Below are positions 28,392-37,000 of a stretch of 64,000 bases of DNA, piece by piece. The notes below the pieces were generated by a model. It was not told the origin of the DNA. It worked only from the letters and a program-made list of their open reading frames with translations, and made no database searches. Source of the stretch: Micromonospora sp. MP36. GTDB lineage: Bacteria; Actinomycetota; Actinomycetes; Mycobacteriales; Micromonosporaceae. Every line of letters begins with the position of its first letter. The first letter of the stretch is position 1. A program made the translations under genes and the position numbers. The stretch covers positions 248,001-312,000 of the forward strand of contig NZ_VSFA01000001.1 of assembly GCF_008119785.1 (NCBI RefSeq). Direction: 5' to 3'.

Positions 28392-29105
28392 TCAGACTGG
28401 CAGGGGTGCGGTCTCCGACTCCGGCAGCGAGCGCGACGGCGGCACGACGAACTTGTAGCCCACCTGGCGCACGGTGCCGATCATCGACTCGTACTCCGAG
28501 CCGAGCTTGGCGCGCAGCCGCCGGACGTGCACGTCGACCGTCCGGGTGCCGCCGAAGTAGTCGTAGCCCCAGACCTCGCGGAGCAGTTGGTCGCGGGTGA
28601 ACACCCGGCCCGGATGCTGGGCGAGAAACTTCAGCAGCTCGAACTCCTTGTAGGTGAGGTCGAGCGGGCGGCCCTTGAGCTTGGCCGCGTAGGTGTCCGG
28701 GTCGATGGTGAGCTCGCCGGCCCGGATCGAGCCGCCGGCGCCGGCCGTCGCGTTGCTGAGCCGGCCGACCGCGAGCCGCAGCCGCGCCTCCACCTCGGCC
28801 GGTCCCGCCCCGGCCAGGATGACGTCGTCCACGCCCCAGTCGGCGTTCAGCGCGATCAGGCCGGCCTCGGTGACCACGGCGACCAGCGGCACCCCCAGCC
28901 CGGTGGCGTGCAGCATCCGGCAGGTCGCGCGGGCCTCGCTCAGCTCGGAGCGGGCGTCCACCAGGACGGCGTCCGGGGTCGGGCCGGACACCAGCGTGCG
29001 GACGTCGCGGGGCGCGGTGCGGACCGAGTGCGGCAGCAGGTCGAGCGCCGGCAGCACCGCCGATGGTTCCCCCGCGCGGGCGGTCACCAGCAGCAGGATC
29101 TCCAC
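28392..29105 (-). CDS. glnR: GlnR, OmpR-type orphan nitrogen response regulator
   Basis: 237 residues. The receiver-like domain keeps Asp50 ([10 protein letters not shown]) but lacks a typical acidic pocket, as in GlnR proteins of Streptomyces and mycobacteria, which work without a partner kinase. The winged helix (about 135-225) contains [20 protein letters not shown] and [20 protein letters not shown], a near match to known GlnR. It activates nitrogen assimilation genes (glnA, amtB and others) under nitrogen limitation. GTG 29105 follows GGAGGTGATC, a near-perfect ribosome binding site. A possible GlnR site lies upstream. Confidence 0.93.
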   Translation of the reverse strand: MEILLLVTARAGEPSAVLPALDLLPHSVRTAPRDVRTLVSGPTPDAVLVDARSELSEARATCRMLHATGLGVPLVAVVTEAGLIALNADWGVDDVILAGAGPAEVEARLRLAVGRLSNATAGAGGSIRAGELTIDPDTYAAKLKGRPLDLTYKEFELLKFLAQHPGRVFTRDQLLREVWGYDYFGGTRTVDVHVRRLRAKLGSEYESMIGTVRQVGYKFVVPPSRSLPESETAPLPV

Positions 29106-29299
29106 ACGATCACCTCCGTCCCCCGGCGGCCTCGGCCGCGCGTGACCAGCGACACTCCCGGGCGGGGTGGCACTGCGAACTTGCGTGGGACCCGGCGTCG
29201 CTGACGGGCGACTAACGGCTTGAGCGTAACGGATCGACCGGATCCGGCTTCCGTACGATTTCCCGTTTGTCCGATCTGCCCTCGATCGCGGCCCAGGTT

Positions 29300-29315
29300 T
29301 TAACGTTGCCGAAAC
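29300..29315. promoter_or_regulatory. Candidate GlnR box between glnR and a membrane protein gene
   Basis: TTAAC-GTTGCC-GAAAC matches the a-site/b-site pattern of GlnR boxes (GTnAC, 6 nt, GAAAC) with correct spacing and one mismatch. It is about 195 nt before glnR and 43 nt before the divergent membrane gene. Only one a/b pair is seen, so affinity may be low. Nothing else was recognised in the 252-nt intergenic region. Confidence 0.45.
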
Positions 29316-29357
29316 CGTGACCTCCGCCGGAGCCGCCGGGTCTGGCACGATCGGGGC

Positions 29358-30404
29358 GTGTTTCCCTCCACCTCGCCCGACACGGGCCGCGACCCGTGGG
29401 CCGACGACGCGCGTCCGGGGCCGGCCGGCCCGTCCCGTGGCTATCCGCCGGGTCCGCGCACTGGTCCGACGGACGGCGAGGAGCGGACCGAACGGACGGG
29501 CCCGCGCCGGCTCCGCAAGGGCGGCCCGGGGCGACGCCCGGACCCCGAGTCCGCCGACGAGGCCGTGGAGGAGGTGCCCCCGGTCCCGGTCCGCCGACCG
29601 CTGGCGCTGACCGTCGCGGGCTTCGCCGCGCTGCTCGGCGTCGGCCTGGTGCTCGGCGCGCAGACCGCCGGCCCGGGGCACCGGCTGCCCTTCGCGTTCA
29701 TCGTCTTCGGCGTCCAACTGCTCTTCGTGCTCGCCTGGACGATGGCCATGCGCCCGCCGGCGCTGCTGGTGGTCGCGCTGGTCAGCGCCGGGGTGGCCGC
29801 GATCGCCGACGCCGCCGCGGTGCAGTCGGAGATCGCCGGCCTGGCCCCGCTCGGGTACGCCGCGGCCGCTGGCTTCGTGCTCGGCGTGCTCGGCCAGCTC
29901 GTCCGCCGGGTGGACCGGGTCCGGGTGACCGACTCGCTCGGCAGCACCCTGCTGATCGTGGTGGGCGTGGTCGCGTTCGCCAGCCTGATCGTGCTCAGCC
30001 GGATCCCGAAGGGGACCCAGGCGATCACCGTCTGCCTCACCGCCACCGGTGTCGCGCTCCTGGTGGCTCGGCTGACCGACGCGGTGGCGCCCTGGCCCCG
30101 GCTCGCCCCGCAGGTGCCCCGGGGGGCTGCCGGCGTGGTCGTGGGCGCCATGCTCGGCACCCTGACCAGCGCGGTGTTCGGTAGCTACCTGGTCGGCTTC
30201 ACCCCCACCAGCGCCGCCCTGGTCGGGCTGGTCACGGCGGCCACCGCCGTGCTGGCCGACCTCGCCGTCGGGTACGCCGAGGCGGGCCGGCTGATGGCCG
30301 GCGAGCCGCCCACCATGTGGATCGCCCGGCACATGCAGGGGCCACTGGGCGGCTTCGCGCTCGCCGCGCCGGCCGCGTACGCCATGTGCGTGCTCTTCCT
30401 CTGA
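29358..30404 (+). CDS. Integral membrane protein, unknown function
   Basis: 348 residues. A hydrophilic N-terminus of about 75 residues (Pro/Arg/Glu-rich, likely disordered and cytoplasmic) precedes about nine transmembrane helices. The C-terminal half has a [20 protein letters not shown] helix and ends [18 protein letters not shown]. Homologous proteins are found beside glnR in related actinomycetes as far as I recall, but none has a known function. GTG 29358 start. Confidence 0.75.
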   Translation: MFPSTSPDTGRDPWADDARPGPAGPSRGYPPGPRTGPTDGEERTERTGPRRLRKGGPGRRPDPESADEAVEEVPPVPVRRPLALTVAGFAALLGVGLVLGAQTAGPGHRLPFAFIVFGVQLLFVLAWTMAMRPPALLVVALVSAGVAAIADAAAVQSEIAGLAPLGYAAAAGFVLGVLGQLVRRVDRVRVTDSLGSTLLIVVGVVAFASLIVLSRIPKGTQAITVCLTATGVALLVARLTDAVAPWPRLAPQVPRGAAGVVVGAMLGTLTSAVFGSYLVGFTPTSAALVGLVTAATAVLADLAVGYAEAGRLMAGEPPTMWIARHMQGPLGGFALAAPAAYAMCVLFL

Positions 30405-30502
30405 GCGTGCGGTTGGGGATTTCACGCCTCGGGTAAGTACCGTTGCGCCCCGAGAGGACGACAGCGCGGATCTCGCGACCGGCAGCGAGGACAGGAGGCG
30501 GC

Positions 30503-31288
30503 GTGGCAGAGGCGTACCCGGCGTACGAGGACCGGCCCCGACGACGGGGCCGGAAGGTGCTGATCGGTTTCGTCGTCCTGCTGCTGGTCCTGGCCGGGCT
30601 GCTGGTGGTCGCCGACCGGGCGGCCGCCGGCGTGGCCGAGCGCGCCATCGCCGACCAGGTGCGGCAGGAGGTCGCCAAGCAGGACGTGCAGTCCGCGCCG
30701 CCCAAGGTCGACGTGGCCGGCTTCCCGTTCCTCACCCAGGTGGTCGCCGGAAAGTACCAGCACATCTCGATCGTGCTGACCGACGTGACGGGCTCCGTGC
30801 AGGGCGACGCGGTCAGTGTGCCGCGGCTGGACGTGGACGCCCGCAACGTGCGGGCGTCGCTGGACACCCTCCGGTCCGGCCAGGGTGACGTGGTCGCCGA
30901 GAGCGTCGACGGTCGCGCCACCATCAGCTACGACAGCCTGGCGAAGATGCTCGACCGGCCGGGGCTCACCCTCGGCGAGCGGGACGGCAAGCTCACGGTC
31001 ACCGCTCCGGCGGACATCCTCGGCGTCAAGCTCACCGTCCACGGCACCGCCGACCTGACGGTCGCCGGAGGCAAGGTGGCGCTGCGGTTCAACGACCTGA
31101 CCGCCGAGGGCCTGCCGAACCTGCCCATGGCCAAGGCGCTGCTGGCCAACTACGCCCGGAGCATCTCGATCAACGTGCCCCTGCCCGAGCTGCCGTTCCA
31201 GCTCGCTGTCCGGAAGGTGGAACCGAAGCCGGAGGGCCTGGTGGTCACCGCCGACGCGAAGAACGTGCCGATCAACTCCGCCAGCTGA
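30503..31288 (+). CDS. LmeA-like (DUF2993) phospholipid-binding protein
   Basis: 261 residues. One membrane-anchor helix (about residues 20-42, [20 protein letters not shown]) is followed by the DUF2993 beta-rich domain with [20 protein letters not shown], the family hallmark. The mycobacterial member LmeA binds phospholipids in the periplasm and affects lipomannan elongation; for this species the lipid partner is unknown. GTG 30503 has AGGAGG 5 nt upstream. Confidence 0.85.
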   Translation: MAEAYPAYEDRPRRRGRKVLIGFVVLLLVLAGLLVVADRAAAGVAERAIADQVRQEVAKQDVQSAPPKVDVAGFPFLTQVVAGKYQHISIVLTDVTGSVQGDAVSVPRLDVDARNVRASLDTLRSGQGDVVAESVDGRATISYDSLAKMLDRPGLTLGERDGKLTVTAPADILGVKLTVHGTADLTVAGGKVALRFNDLTAEGLPNLPMAKALLANYARSISINVPLPELPFQLAVRKVEPKPEGLVVTADAKNVPINSAS

Positions 31289-31303
31289 CGGAATCCCTAC
31301 TCA

Positions 31304-31326
31304 CGGCCCGACCACCGGTCGGGCCG
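31304..31326. terminator. Terminator after the LmeA-like gene
   Basis: CGGCCCGACC and GGTCGGGCCG form a perfect 10-bp stem with a 3-nt loop, 15 nt after the stop codon. Confidence 0.8.
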
Positions 31327-31410
31327 TCGGCGTTGTCCGGGCTGGTGCCGTGTCCCGGATGCTGGTCGGACCGGTGGCGCCGGCCGGAGCGGCTGGTAGT
31401 GTCCCTCCCC

Positions 31411-31488
31411 ATGGGGACGCTCCTCACCAAACGGCGCGCGGTCGACCTGTGCCGCGTGGCCACCTGCCTGTGTCGCCCCGTCATCTGA
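31411..31488 (+). CDS. Cysteine-rich leader peptide of the sulfurtransferase operon
   Basis: A 25-codon frame from ATG to TGA encodes a peptide with core DLCRVATCLC followed by RPVI, preceded by a basic KRR. This is the pattern of the short actinobacterial leader peptides found before sulfur-assimilation operons. TAGTGT ends 8 nt before the ATG, so the peptide is probably translated from a leaderless transcript. Three Cys codons within eight codons would make ribosome progress sensitive to charged Cys-tRNA. The sulfurtransferase gene starts 203 nt downstream. Confidence 0.8.
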   Translation: MGTLLTKRRAVDLCRVATCLCRPVI

Positions 31489-31691
31489 CGGCGGGGCTGT
31501 CCTCGGCCGCCTAGCGGCCACCGGCACACAGGGTCCGCGTACCCTCCGGTTTCCCTTGATCGCCCGGCAGCGGCGCCGTCGCACGTACCCGTGATCCGTT
31601 CCTAGCTCTGGGTCCCGCGCGTGGTGCGACAACTACCGACTTCGATCTCCGCGCGCAGGCTCACCATCCGTCCTCACCAGGGAGTGATCTG
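31489..31691 (+). promoter_or_regulatory. Untranslated leader between the Cys leader peptide and the sulfurtransferase gene
   Basis: No further gene is seen here. A compact hairpin (GGCCGC-CTA-GCGGCC, 31505-31519) begins 16 nt after the leader peptide stop, close enough to respond to a stalled ribosome. The region ends in GGGAGTGATCTG before the ATG. It is the expected place for an attenuation-like switch. The mechanism is inferred from layout only. Confidence 0.5.
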
Positions 31692-32540
31692 ATGAGTCGC
31701 GACACCGCACTCGTCTCGGCCGAGTGGGCCGAGAAGAACATCGACGCCCCGGGCGTCGTCTTCGTCGAGGTCGACGAGGACACGTCGGCCTACGACACCG
31801 GCCACATCGCCGGCGCCGTCAAGCTCGACTGGAGGACTGACCTCCAGGACCCGGTGCGCCGGGACTTCGTCAACAAGACCCAGTTCGAGGCGCTGCTCTC
31901 GGACCGGGGCATCGGCAACGACGACGTCGTCGTCCTCTACGGCGGCAACAACAACTGGTTCGCCGCGTACGCGTACTGGTACTTCAAGCTCTACGGTCAC
32001 CGTGACGTGAAGCTGCTCGACGGCGGTCGCAAGAAGTGGGAGCTGGACGCCCGCCCGCTGGTCACCGACCGGGTGGAGCGCCCGCGGACGCAGTACGTCG
32101 CGAGCGAGCCGGACACCTCGATCCGCGCCTTCCGCGACGAGGTGGTCGCCGCGATCGGCACCAAGAACCTGGTCGACGTGCGCAGCCCCGACGAGTACGC
32201 GGGCCGGCTGCTCGCCCCCGCCCACCTGCCGCAGGAGCAGGCCCAGCGGGCCGGCCACGTGCCGACCGCGATCAGCGTGCCGTGGTCCAAGGCGGCCAAT
32301 GAGGACGGCACCTTCAAGTCCGACGACGAGCTGCGCAGGATCTACGCGGACGCCGGGCTGGACGACAGCAAGGAGACGATCGCCTACTGCCGGATCGGCG
32401 AGCGCTCCTCGCACACCTGGTTCGTGCTCCAGGAGCTGCTCGGCCACCGGAACGTGAAGAACTACGACGGCTCGTGGACCGAGTACGGCTCGCTGGTCGG
32501 CGTGCCGGTCGCGCTCGGCGACGAGCCGGGGGAGGCCTGA
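31692..32540 (+). CDS. Sulfurtransferase, thiosulfate sulfurtransferase type (CysA/SseA)
   Basis: 282 residues with two rhodanese domains. The N-terminal structural domain (about 5-130) contains VVLYGGNNNWFAAYAYW. The catalytic C-terminal domain (about 155-275) has active-site loop CRIGERSSHTWF, with Cys as sulfur acceptor. It moves sulfane sulfur from thiosulfate or a similar donor. It is co-transcribed with the DUF1416 gene (5-nt gap) and preceded by the Cys leader peptide, so it is likely tuned to cysteine supply. Mycobacterial orthologues are named CysA. Confidence 0.9.
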   Translation: MSRDTALVSAEWAEKNIDAPGVVFVEVDEDTSAYDTGHIAGAVKLDWRTDLQDPVRRDFVNKTQFEALLSDRGIGNDDVVVLYGGNNNWFAAYAYWYFKLYGHRDVKLLDGGRKKWELDARPLVTDRVERPRTQYVASEPDTSIRAFRDEVVAAIGTKNLVDVRSPDEYAGRLLAPAHLPQEQAQRAGHVPTAISVPWSKAANEDGTFKSDDELRRIYADAGLDDSKETIAYCRIGERSSHTWFVLQELLGHRNVKNYDGSWTEYGSLVGVPVALGDEPGEA

Positions 32541-32545
32541 TCACC

Positions 32546-32887
32546 ATGACTGCTTCCACTGCGGCAACGGCTGCCACCGCCGCCGGTTGCGCTGCTCCCG
32601 ACCAGGCCGCGCCGCTGCCGGCCAGCCTGGACCTGGAGAAGGAGACCGTCATCACCGGCCTGGTCAAGGCCGAGTCCGGCGAGGTCGTGCCGGGCGCGTA
32701 CGTCCGGCTGCTCGACTCGACCGGCGAGTTCACCGCCGAGGTGGTGACCTCCCCGGCCGGCCAGTTCCGGTTCTTCGCCGCGCCGGGCAACTGGACCCTG
32801 CGGGCGCTCTCCCGGCACGGCAACGGCGACACCGCCGTCACCGCCGCTCGCGGGATCAACGAGGTGGCCGTGACGGTCGCCGCCTGA
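32546..32887 (+). CDS. DUF1416 protein
   Basis: 113 residues. An Ala/Thr-rich start with GCAAPDQA is followed by a beta-sandwich-like domain: ETVITGLVKAESGEVVPGAY, RLLDSTGEFTAEV and FRFFAAPGNWTLRALS. DUF1416 genes follow the CysA-type sulfurtransferase throughout actinobacteria, which implies a linked role in sulfur transfer, but no activity is established. The GC motif near residue 15 could be a sulfur acceptor; that is speculation. Confidence 0.85.
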   Translation: MTASTAATAATAAGCAAPDQAAPLPASLDLEKETVITGLVKAESGEVVPGAYVRLLDSTGEFTAEVVTSPAGQFRFFAAPGNWTLRALSRHGNGDTAVTAARGINEVAVTVAA

Positions 32888-32905
32888 CCCACGCTCTGAC
32901 CGACC

Positions 32906-32944
32906 CGTGGCCCGTCGCCCTGCCCCCCAGGGCGGCGGGCCACG
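32906..32944. terminator. Strong terminator of the sulfurtransferase operon
   Basis: CGTGGCCCG-CGCCCTG pairs with CAGGGCG-CGGGCCACG, about 16 bp with one mismatch and a 5-nt C loop, starting 19 nt after the DUF1416 stop. Confidence 0.85.
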
Positions 32945-33108
32945 GGTCGTTCCGGGGCGCTCCCGCCCGGCCTGGCCCGGTCAGGCCGGCTCGGGATTGA
33001 TCGACTGCGGGTCGGCGATGTGGTGGGGGCCGCGGCCGTGCGACACCGCCAGATCGGCGACCTGGCACCGCCAGGCCGGGGCTCGCCGCCGCGTGACACG
33101 ATGGCCCG

Positions 33109-33954
33109 GTGAGTGGTGCTGTCCAGGCGGGGTACGCCCCGCCGACCCGTCCCGACCAGCCGGCCCCGGGGCGGCGCGGGCTGCGTTGGCTGGTGGCCGC
33201 GGCGGCGGCGTGGGCGGTGCTGCTCGCCGGGCTGACCTGGTGGTCGGTGCGGCACGACCCGCCGACCGTGAAGGAGCAGCGCAGCCTGGGCCAGGCGATT
33301 CCGGTGGTGGACGGCGCGGTGGGGCGCCTGGTGGCCGCCGTGGACGGCGAGGCCTGGGAGCTGACCCCGGCCCAGCTGCGCCGGGGCTGCCGGGTCACCC
33401 CGCTGGCCGACGGGGCGACACTGACCCGGGGCCTAGACGTGCTGGTCGCCGTCGGCAGCGAGCGGGCCCTGCTGGAGCGGGTGGCGCAACGACTGCCGGC
33501 CGACTGGTGGGCCGGGGTCGGTGCCGCGTCGGGCGGTCCCCGGCTGCGCGCCGACGCGGGGGAGTTCGTGGCGGTCGACGGGCGGGTGGTGGCCGACGGA
33601 CGGGTCCGACTCTCTGCCGCGACCGGCTGCCGTCCCGTCGACCCCGCGTACGCCGAGCCGCGGCCGGCGCCCGCCGTCGCACCGGAGCTGGGGGCGGCGC
33701 TGCGGGCGCTGGGCCGCTCCGGCCCGCCACCTGCCGAGGTGGTCGTGGCGCCCTGCCCGGCGGGCGGGACCGCCCGGACGGTCAGCGCCGCGGCCGGCGG
33801 CAAGCCGGTGTCGCTGGCGCCGCTGCGCCCGCTCGGCGTCGCCGTGGTCGACCGTCCCGAGACGTACGCCTACCGGGCCGGGCCGGTGGCCGTGCTGGCC
33901 GACGCCACCGGCGACCAGCTAAGGCTGGCTGCCTCGACCGGCTGCGCCGGCTGA
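33109..33954 (+). CDS. Membrane-anchored protein with four extracytoplasmic cysteines, unknown
   Basis: 281 residues. The cytoplasmic N-terminus (1-25) is followed by one membrane helix (about 26-46, WLVAAAAAWAVLLAGLTWW) and an exported domain. Four cysteines fall in RRGCRVTP, AATGCRPV, VAPCPAGG and ASTGCAG. The two segments RLSAATGCRP and RLAASTGCAG, about 115 residues apart, suggest a duplicated module with one disulphide each. No family is recognised. GTG 33109 start. Confidence 0.65.
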   Translation: MSGAVQAGYAPPTRPDQPAPGRRGLRWLVAAAAAWAVLLAGLTWWSVRHDPPTVKEQRSLGQAIPVVDGAVGRLVAAVDGEAWELTPAQLRRGCRVTPLADGATLTRGLDVLVAVGSERALLERVAQRLPADWWAGVGAASGGPRLRADAGEFVAVDGRVVADGRVRLSAATGCRPVDPAYAEPRPAPAVAPELGAALRALGRSGPPPAEVVVAPCPAGGTARTVSAAAGGKPVSLAPLRPLGVAVVDRPETYAYRAGPVAVLADATGDQLRLAASTGCAG

Positions 33955-34088
33955 CGCCCGGTCCGGCCGACCCGGGGCCGCTCCCGGGCTGGCGGCCTCG
34001 ACCCGCTGACCGCCTGGTTCGGCCGACCCGGGCCCTCCGGACCGCGCCTCCCGGCCGAGGAGGTGGCGGGGCCGCCGGGGTGCGAACG

Positions 34089-36134
34089 TCAGTGGCTGTG
34101 GTCGTGCGGGCCGCGGCTGCGGCCCAGGGCGTCCACCCGGCCCCACCGGCCCGGGATGTCGAGCACCTCCACCCGGCCGATCCCCTCGGGCAGGGCGGGA
34201 TCGATGATCAGGTGCTCGCCCTGCGGCTCCAGGCCGAGCATCACCCGGAGCAGCAGCAGCGGCGTGCCGGACGACCAGGCCTGCGGGCTGCACGCGGTCG
34301 GGTACTGCACCGGGTAGTCGGTGAGGGTGCGCTCGTAGCCGGCGAACGCCTCGGGGAGCCGCCCGTCGAAGTAGCGGGACGCGGCGAGCATCCCGTCGCA
34401 GATCCGGCCGGCCTCCTCCCGGAAGCCGTACTTCATCAGCCCCCAGGCGATGAACGAGTTGTCGAACGGCCAGACCGTGCCGACGTGGTAGCCGATCGGG
34501 TTGTAGCGGCCCTGGTCGTCGGCGAGGGTACGCACCCCCCACCCGGAGAAGAGGCGCGGCCCGAGCAGGTGACCGGCCACCGCGGCGGCCCGTGACTCGT
34601 CCACGATGCCGCTCCACAGCAGGTGGCCGATGTTGGACGAGAGGGCGTCGACGTGCCGTCCCTCCGGGTCCAGGGCCATCGCGTAGTACTCCTTATCCGG
34701 GATCCAGAAGTCCCGGTTGAACCGCTCCTTCAGCTCCGCCGCCTCGCGTTCCAGCCGGTCGGCGTACGCGGGGTCGTTCCAGAACGTCCGGGCCAGCCGG
34801 GCGCCGCGCAGCTTGGCGTCGTACGCGTACCCCTGGAGCTCGCAGGTGGCCCGGGGGAACCCGGGCAGCCGGCCGTCGGCGTAGGAGACGGAGTCCCAGG
34901 AGTCCTTCCAACACTGGTTGGGCAGGCCGGTCTCCGGGTTGCGGGTCATGTACCAGACGTATCCGGTGCCGAGCAGGTCCCCGTACGTGTCGATCCAGTT
35001 CAGCGCCGCCCGGGTCTCGTGCTCCAGTTGCCGGACCAGCGTGGCGTCCCCGGTCCACCGCTCGTACTCGTCGAGCAGGATCACGAAGAGCGTGGTCGAG
35101 TCGGCTGAGCCGTAGTACGGGGAGTGCGGCTGCTCCTCGAAGCCGGCGGTCTCGCCGTACCGCAGTTCGTGCAGGATCTTGCCGGGCTCCTCGTCCCGGA
35201 AGTCGTCCAACCGGCTGCCCTGCAGGCCGGCCAGCATGAGGATGGTCGGCGGGACCAGGCCGGGCAGGAAGGGCAGCACCTGGAGCGAGGTGAAGATGCT
35301 GTCCCGGCCGAAGAGGGTCATGAACCAGGGCAGGCCGGCGGCGAGCAGCCGCACCCCCAGCGCGATCGACTCGTACCGGAGGGCGGCCAGGTCGTTGAGG
35401 CTGCGCCGGTACGCCCCGGCCAGCGGCTGGCAGTCGCAGCCGAGTTTCGGCGCCCGCTCGATCAGGTCGTTCTGCTCGGCGTGGATCGCCGCGGCCGTGC
35501 GGTGCCCGCCCAGCGGCAGGGTGCTCCGGATGTCCTCGCCCCGGGCGCCGTAGATGACGGTGCTGACCTGCAACCGGGTGGCCCACTCGCCGTGCGGACC
35601 GACCCGGATCCGGAAGGTCATGCCGCCCTCGTCGATGTCGGCCGGCGCGCTCGTGCTGATCACGGTCTCCCGGTGGAGATTCTCCCGCCGGTAGACCAGC
35701 CGGAGCTCGTTCGCCGCCACGCTCGGGGTGGTGCGTCCCTTCTTCGGCCGCTGGTGCTTGATCTCGAAGACGTCCGCGAAGTCCGCGCCGATGTCGATTC
35801 GGAGACTGAACTCCTTCTCCTGCTCCGAGTGGTTGATCAGGGTCAGCTCCTCGCCGAAGCTGCCGCCGATCGCCCGGCTACGGATCACCGAGACCTTGGC
35901 GTCCACGTAGTGCGTCGGCTCGCCGGGGACCAGGAAGAAGCGCGTCGCGTACGACTGGGAGTCGTCGACGGAGAGCGGCTGCAGTCGCTGGCCGTCGAGG
36001 GTGAGTATCCACGCGGAGACGAACCGGGTGTCGAAGGAGAACAGCCCGGTGGGGAAGTCAAAGGACGGCTCGATGTCGCCGCGCTCGTCGCTGACCAGGA
36101 ACGTGTTGCCGTCCAGGATGCTGACCCGAGTCAT
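34089..36134 (-). CDS. Amylo-alpha-1,6-glucosidase-like (glycogen debranching type) glycoside hydrolase
   Basis: 681 residues. The N-terminal bis domain (about 5-225) starts ILDGNTFLVSDERGDIEP and carries SFDTRFVSAW. An (alpha/alpha)6 barrel (about 260-660) has LPWFMTLFGRDSIFTSLQ, CWKDSWDSVSYADG, and GYHVGTVWPFDNSFIAWGL, which includes probable acid residues. Family members cleave alpha-1,6 or related glucosidic bonds in storage glucans; the exact substrate is uncertain. A His-rich tail (GPHDHSH) ends the protein. The start overlaps the SCP2 gene stop by 4 nt (ATGA). Confidence 0.87.
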   Translation of the reverse strand: MTRVSILDGNTFLVSDERGDIEPSFDFPTGLFSFDTRFVSAWILTLDGQRLQPLSVDDSQSYATRFFLVPGEPTHYVDAKVSVIRSRAIGGSFGEELTLINHSEQEKEFSLRIDIGADFADVFEIKHQRPKKGRTTPSVAANELRLVYRRENLHRETVISTSAPADIDEGGMTFRIRVGPHGEWATRLQVSTVIYGARGEDIRSTLPLGGHRTAAAIHAEQNDLIERAPKLGCDCQPLAGAYRRSLNDLAALRYESIALGVRLLAAGLPWFMTLFGRDSIFTSLQVLPFLPGLVPPTILMLAGLQGSRLDDFRDEEPGKILHELRYGETAGFEEQPHSPYYGSADSTTLFVILLDEYERWTGDATLVRQLEHETRAALNWIDTYGDLLGTGYVWYMTRNPETGLPNQCWKDSWDSVSYADGRLPGFPRATCELQGYAYDAKLRGARLARTFWNDPAYADRLEREAAELKERFNRDFWIPDKEYYAMALDPEGRHVDALSSNIGHLLWSGIVDESRAAAVAGHLLGPRLFSGWGVRTLADDQGRYNPIGYHVGTVWPFDNSFIAWGLMKYGFREEAGRICDGMLAASRYFDGRLPEAFAGYERTLTDYPVQYPTACSPQAWSSGTPLLLLRVMLGLEPQGEHLIIDPALPEGIGRVEVLDIPGRWGRVDALGRSRGPHDHSH

Positions 36135-36523
36135 CCGGGCTGTCCGGCCTGTTCGCGGGCGACCTCGCGGGCCACCTCGCGGGGATCCCGGGTGCCGGGC
36201 GGATCGGGGAAGAACCGGCGGAAGAGGAGGAACAGCAGCACGTTGCCGCTGAGCGTGGCCTCGTTGCGGAACACCGCCGCCAGGGCCGACTCGCGGCCTT
36301 CGGCCAGTTCCTCGAACAGGTCGGCACCGACCGTGAAAGTGGCGTCCGCCAGCCGCTGCTCCCGGCTCACCCGGACCGACCCGGGCGCCAGCTCCAGGTA
36401 CCAGTGCTCGGTGCGGTTGCCCGCGGTCAGGTCGACCTGGAGGGTGCCGCCGGCCGGCCCGCGCAGCACCGCCGGGGCACGCTTCGGCAGTGCCGCGAAG
36501 AACTCCTCGGTCGCCTGACCCAC
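36131..36523 (-). CDS. SCP2 sterol-binding domain protein
   Basis: About 130 residues: ATEEFFAALPKRAPAVLRG, then VDLTAGNRTEHWYLELAPG, then DATFTVGADLFEELAEG and SALAAVFRNEATLSGN, the SCP2-fold order. SCP2 domains bind lipids or hydrophobic ligands. Its stop overlaps the start of the debranching enzyme gene, so they form an operon, an odd pairing. The start is uncertain: GTG near 36523 gives a family-like length, and GTG 36577 would add 18 residues. No clear ribosome binding site for either. Confidence 0.75.
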   Translation of the reverse strand: MGQATEEFFAALPKRAPAVLRGPAGGTLQVDLTAGNRTEHWYLELAPGSVRVSREQRLADATFTVGADLFEELAEGRESALAAVFRNEATLSGNVLLFLLFRRFFPDPPGTRDPREVAREVAREQAGQPG

Positions 36524-36613
36524 ATCCGAATCGTAGGCAGCAGCCGGACATGCCGGGTCATTATCGGCGCTCCACACAAGGTGGACATCGGTCCCGGGCC
36601 GGCCCGGGCGGCG

Positions 36614-36976
36614 TCAGTAGACCAGGGCCTGGGCGCCCTCGGCCATCGCCTCCTCGACGAAGACGGCCGCGCCGGCGATGCGTACGCCGGGGATGACGTC
36701 ACCCTGGCCGATGTCCCGCCGGGCGGCGCACTGGGTGCAGGCGGTGACCTTGCCGGTGGCCAGGATCACGTGCAGCAGTTCGGCCAGCGGCGCGGAGTGC
36801 GGCAGTTCGAACTCCTGCGCCCGCCCGGGCAGCGCGAACCAGGTTGACTCCCCGGTCAGCCAGAGCGACACGTCGACCCCGGCGGCCGCCGCCGTGGCGG
36901 CGACGGTGAAGGCCTGCGCGCAGCGCTCGGGTGCGTCCGCCCCGGCGGTGGCCTTGACGACGAGAGTACGGGCCAT
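36614..36976 (-). CDS. DsrE family protein
   Basis: 120 residues with the DsrE/DsrF-like alpha-beta fold: RTLVVKATAGADAPERCAQA, VDVSLWLTGE and a CTQCAARRDIGQGD motif with a CxxC pair that could carry sulfane sulfur. Related proteins handle sulfur relay, but the function here is unknown. ATG 36976 follows TATGCT by 7 nt on the minus strand. The promoter interlocks with that of the divergent small gene. Confidence 0.8.
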   Translation of the reverse strand: MARTLVVKATAGADAPERCAQAFTVAATAAAAGVDVSLWLTGESTWFALPGRAQEFELPHSAPLAELLHVILATGKVTACTQCAARRDIGQGDVIPGVRIAGAAVFVEEAMAEGAQALVY

Positions 36977-36983
36977 GGCGCCC

Positions 36984-36993
36984 AGCATAGGAT
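36984..36993. promoter_or_regulatory. Overlapping divergent -10 boxes
   Basis: The minus-strand box TATGCT (plus 36984-36989) and the plus-strand box TAGGAT (36988-36993) share two bases. Each lies 7 nt before a start codon: the DsrE gene on one side and the 34-residue membrane peptide on the other. The two promoters cannot be occupied at the same time. Confidence 0.6.
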
Positions 36994-37000
36994 GGCCCGG

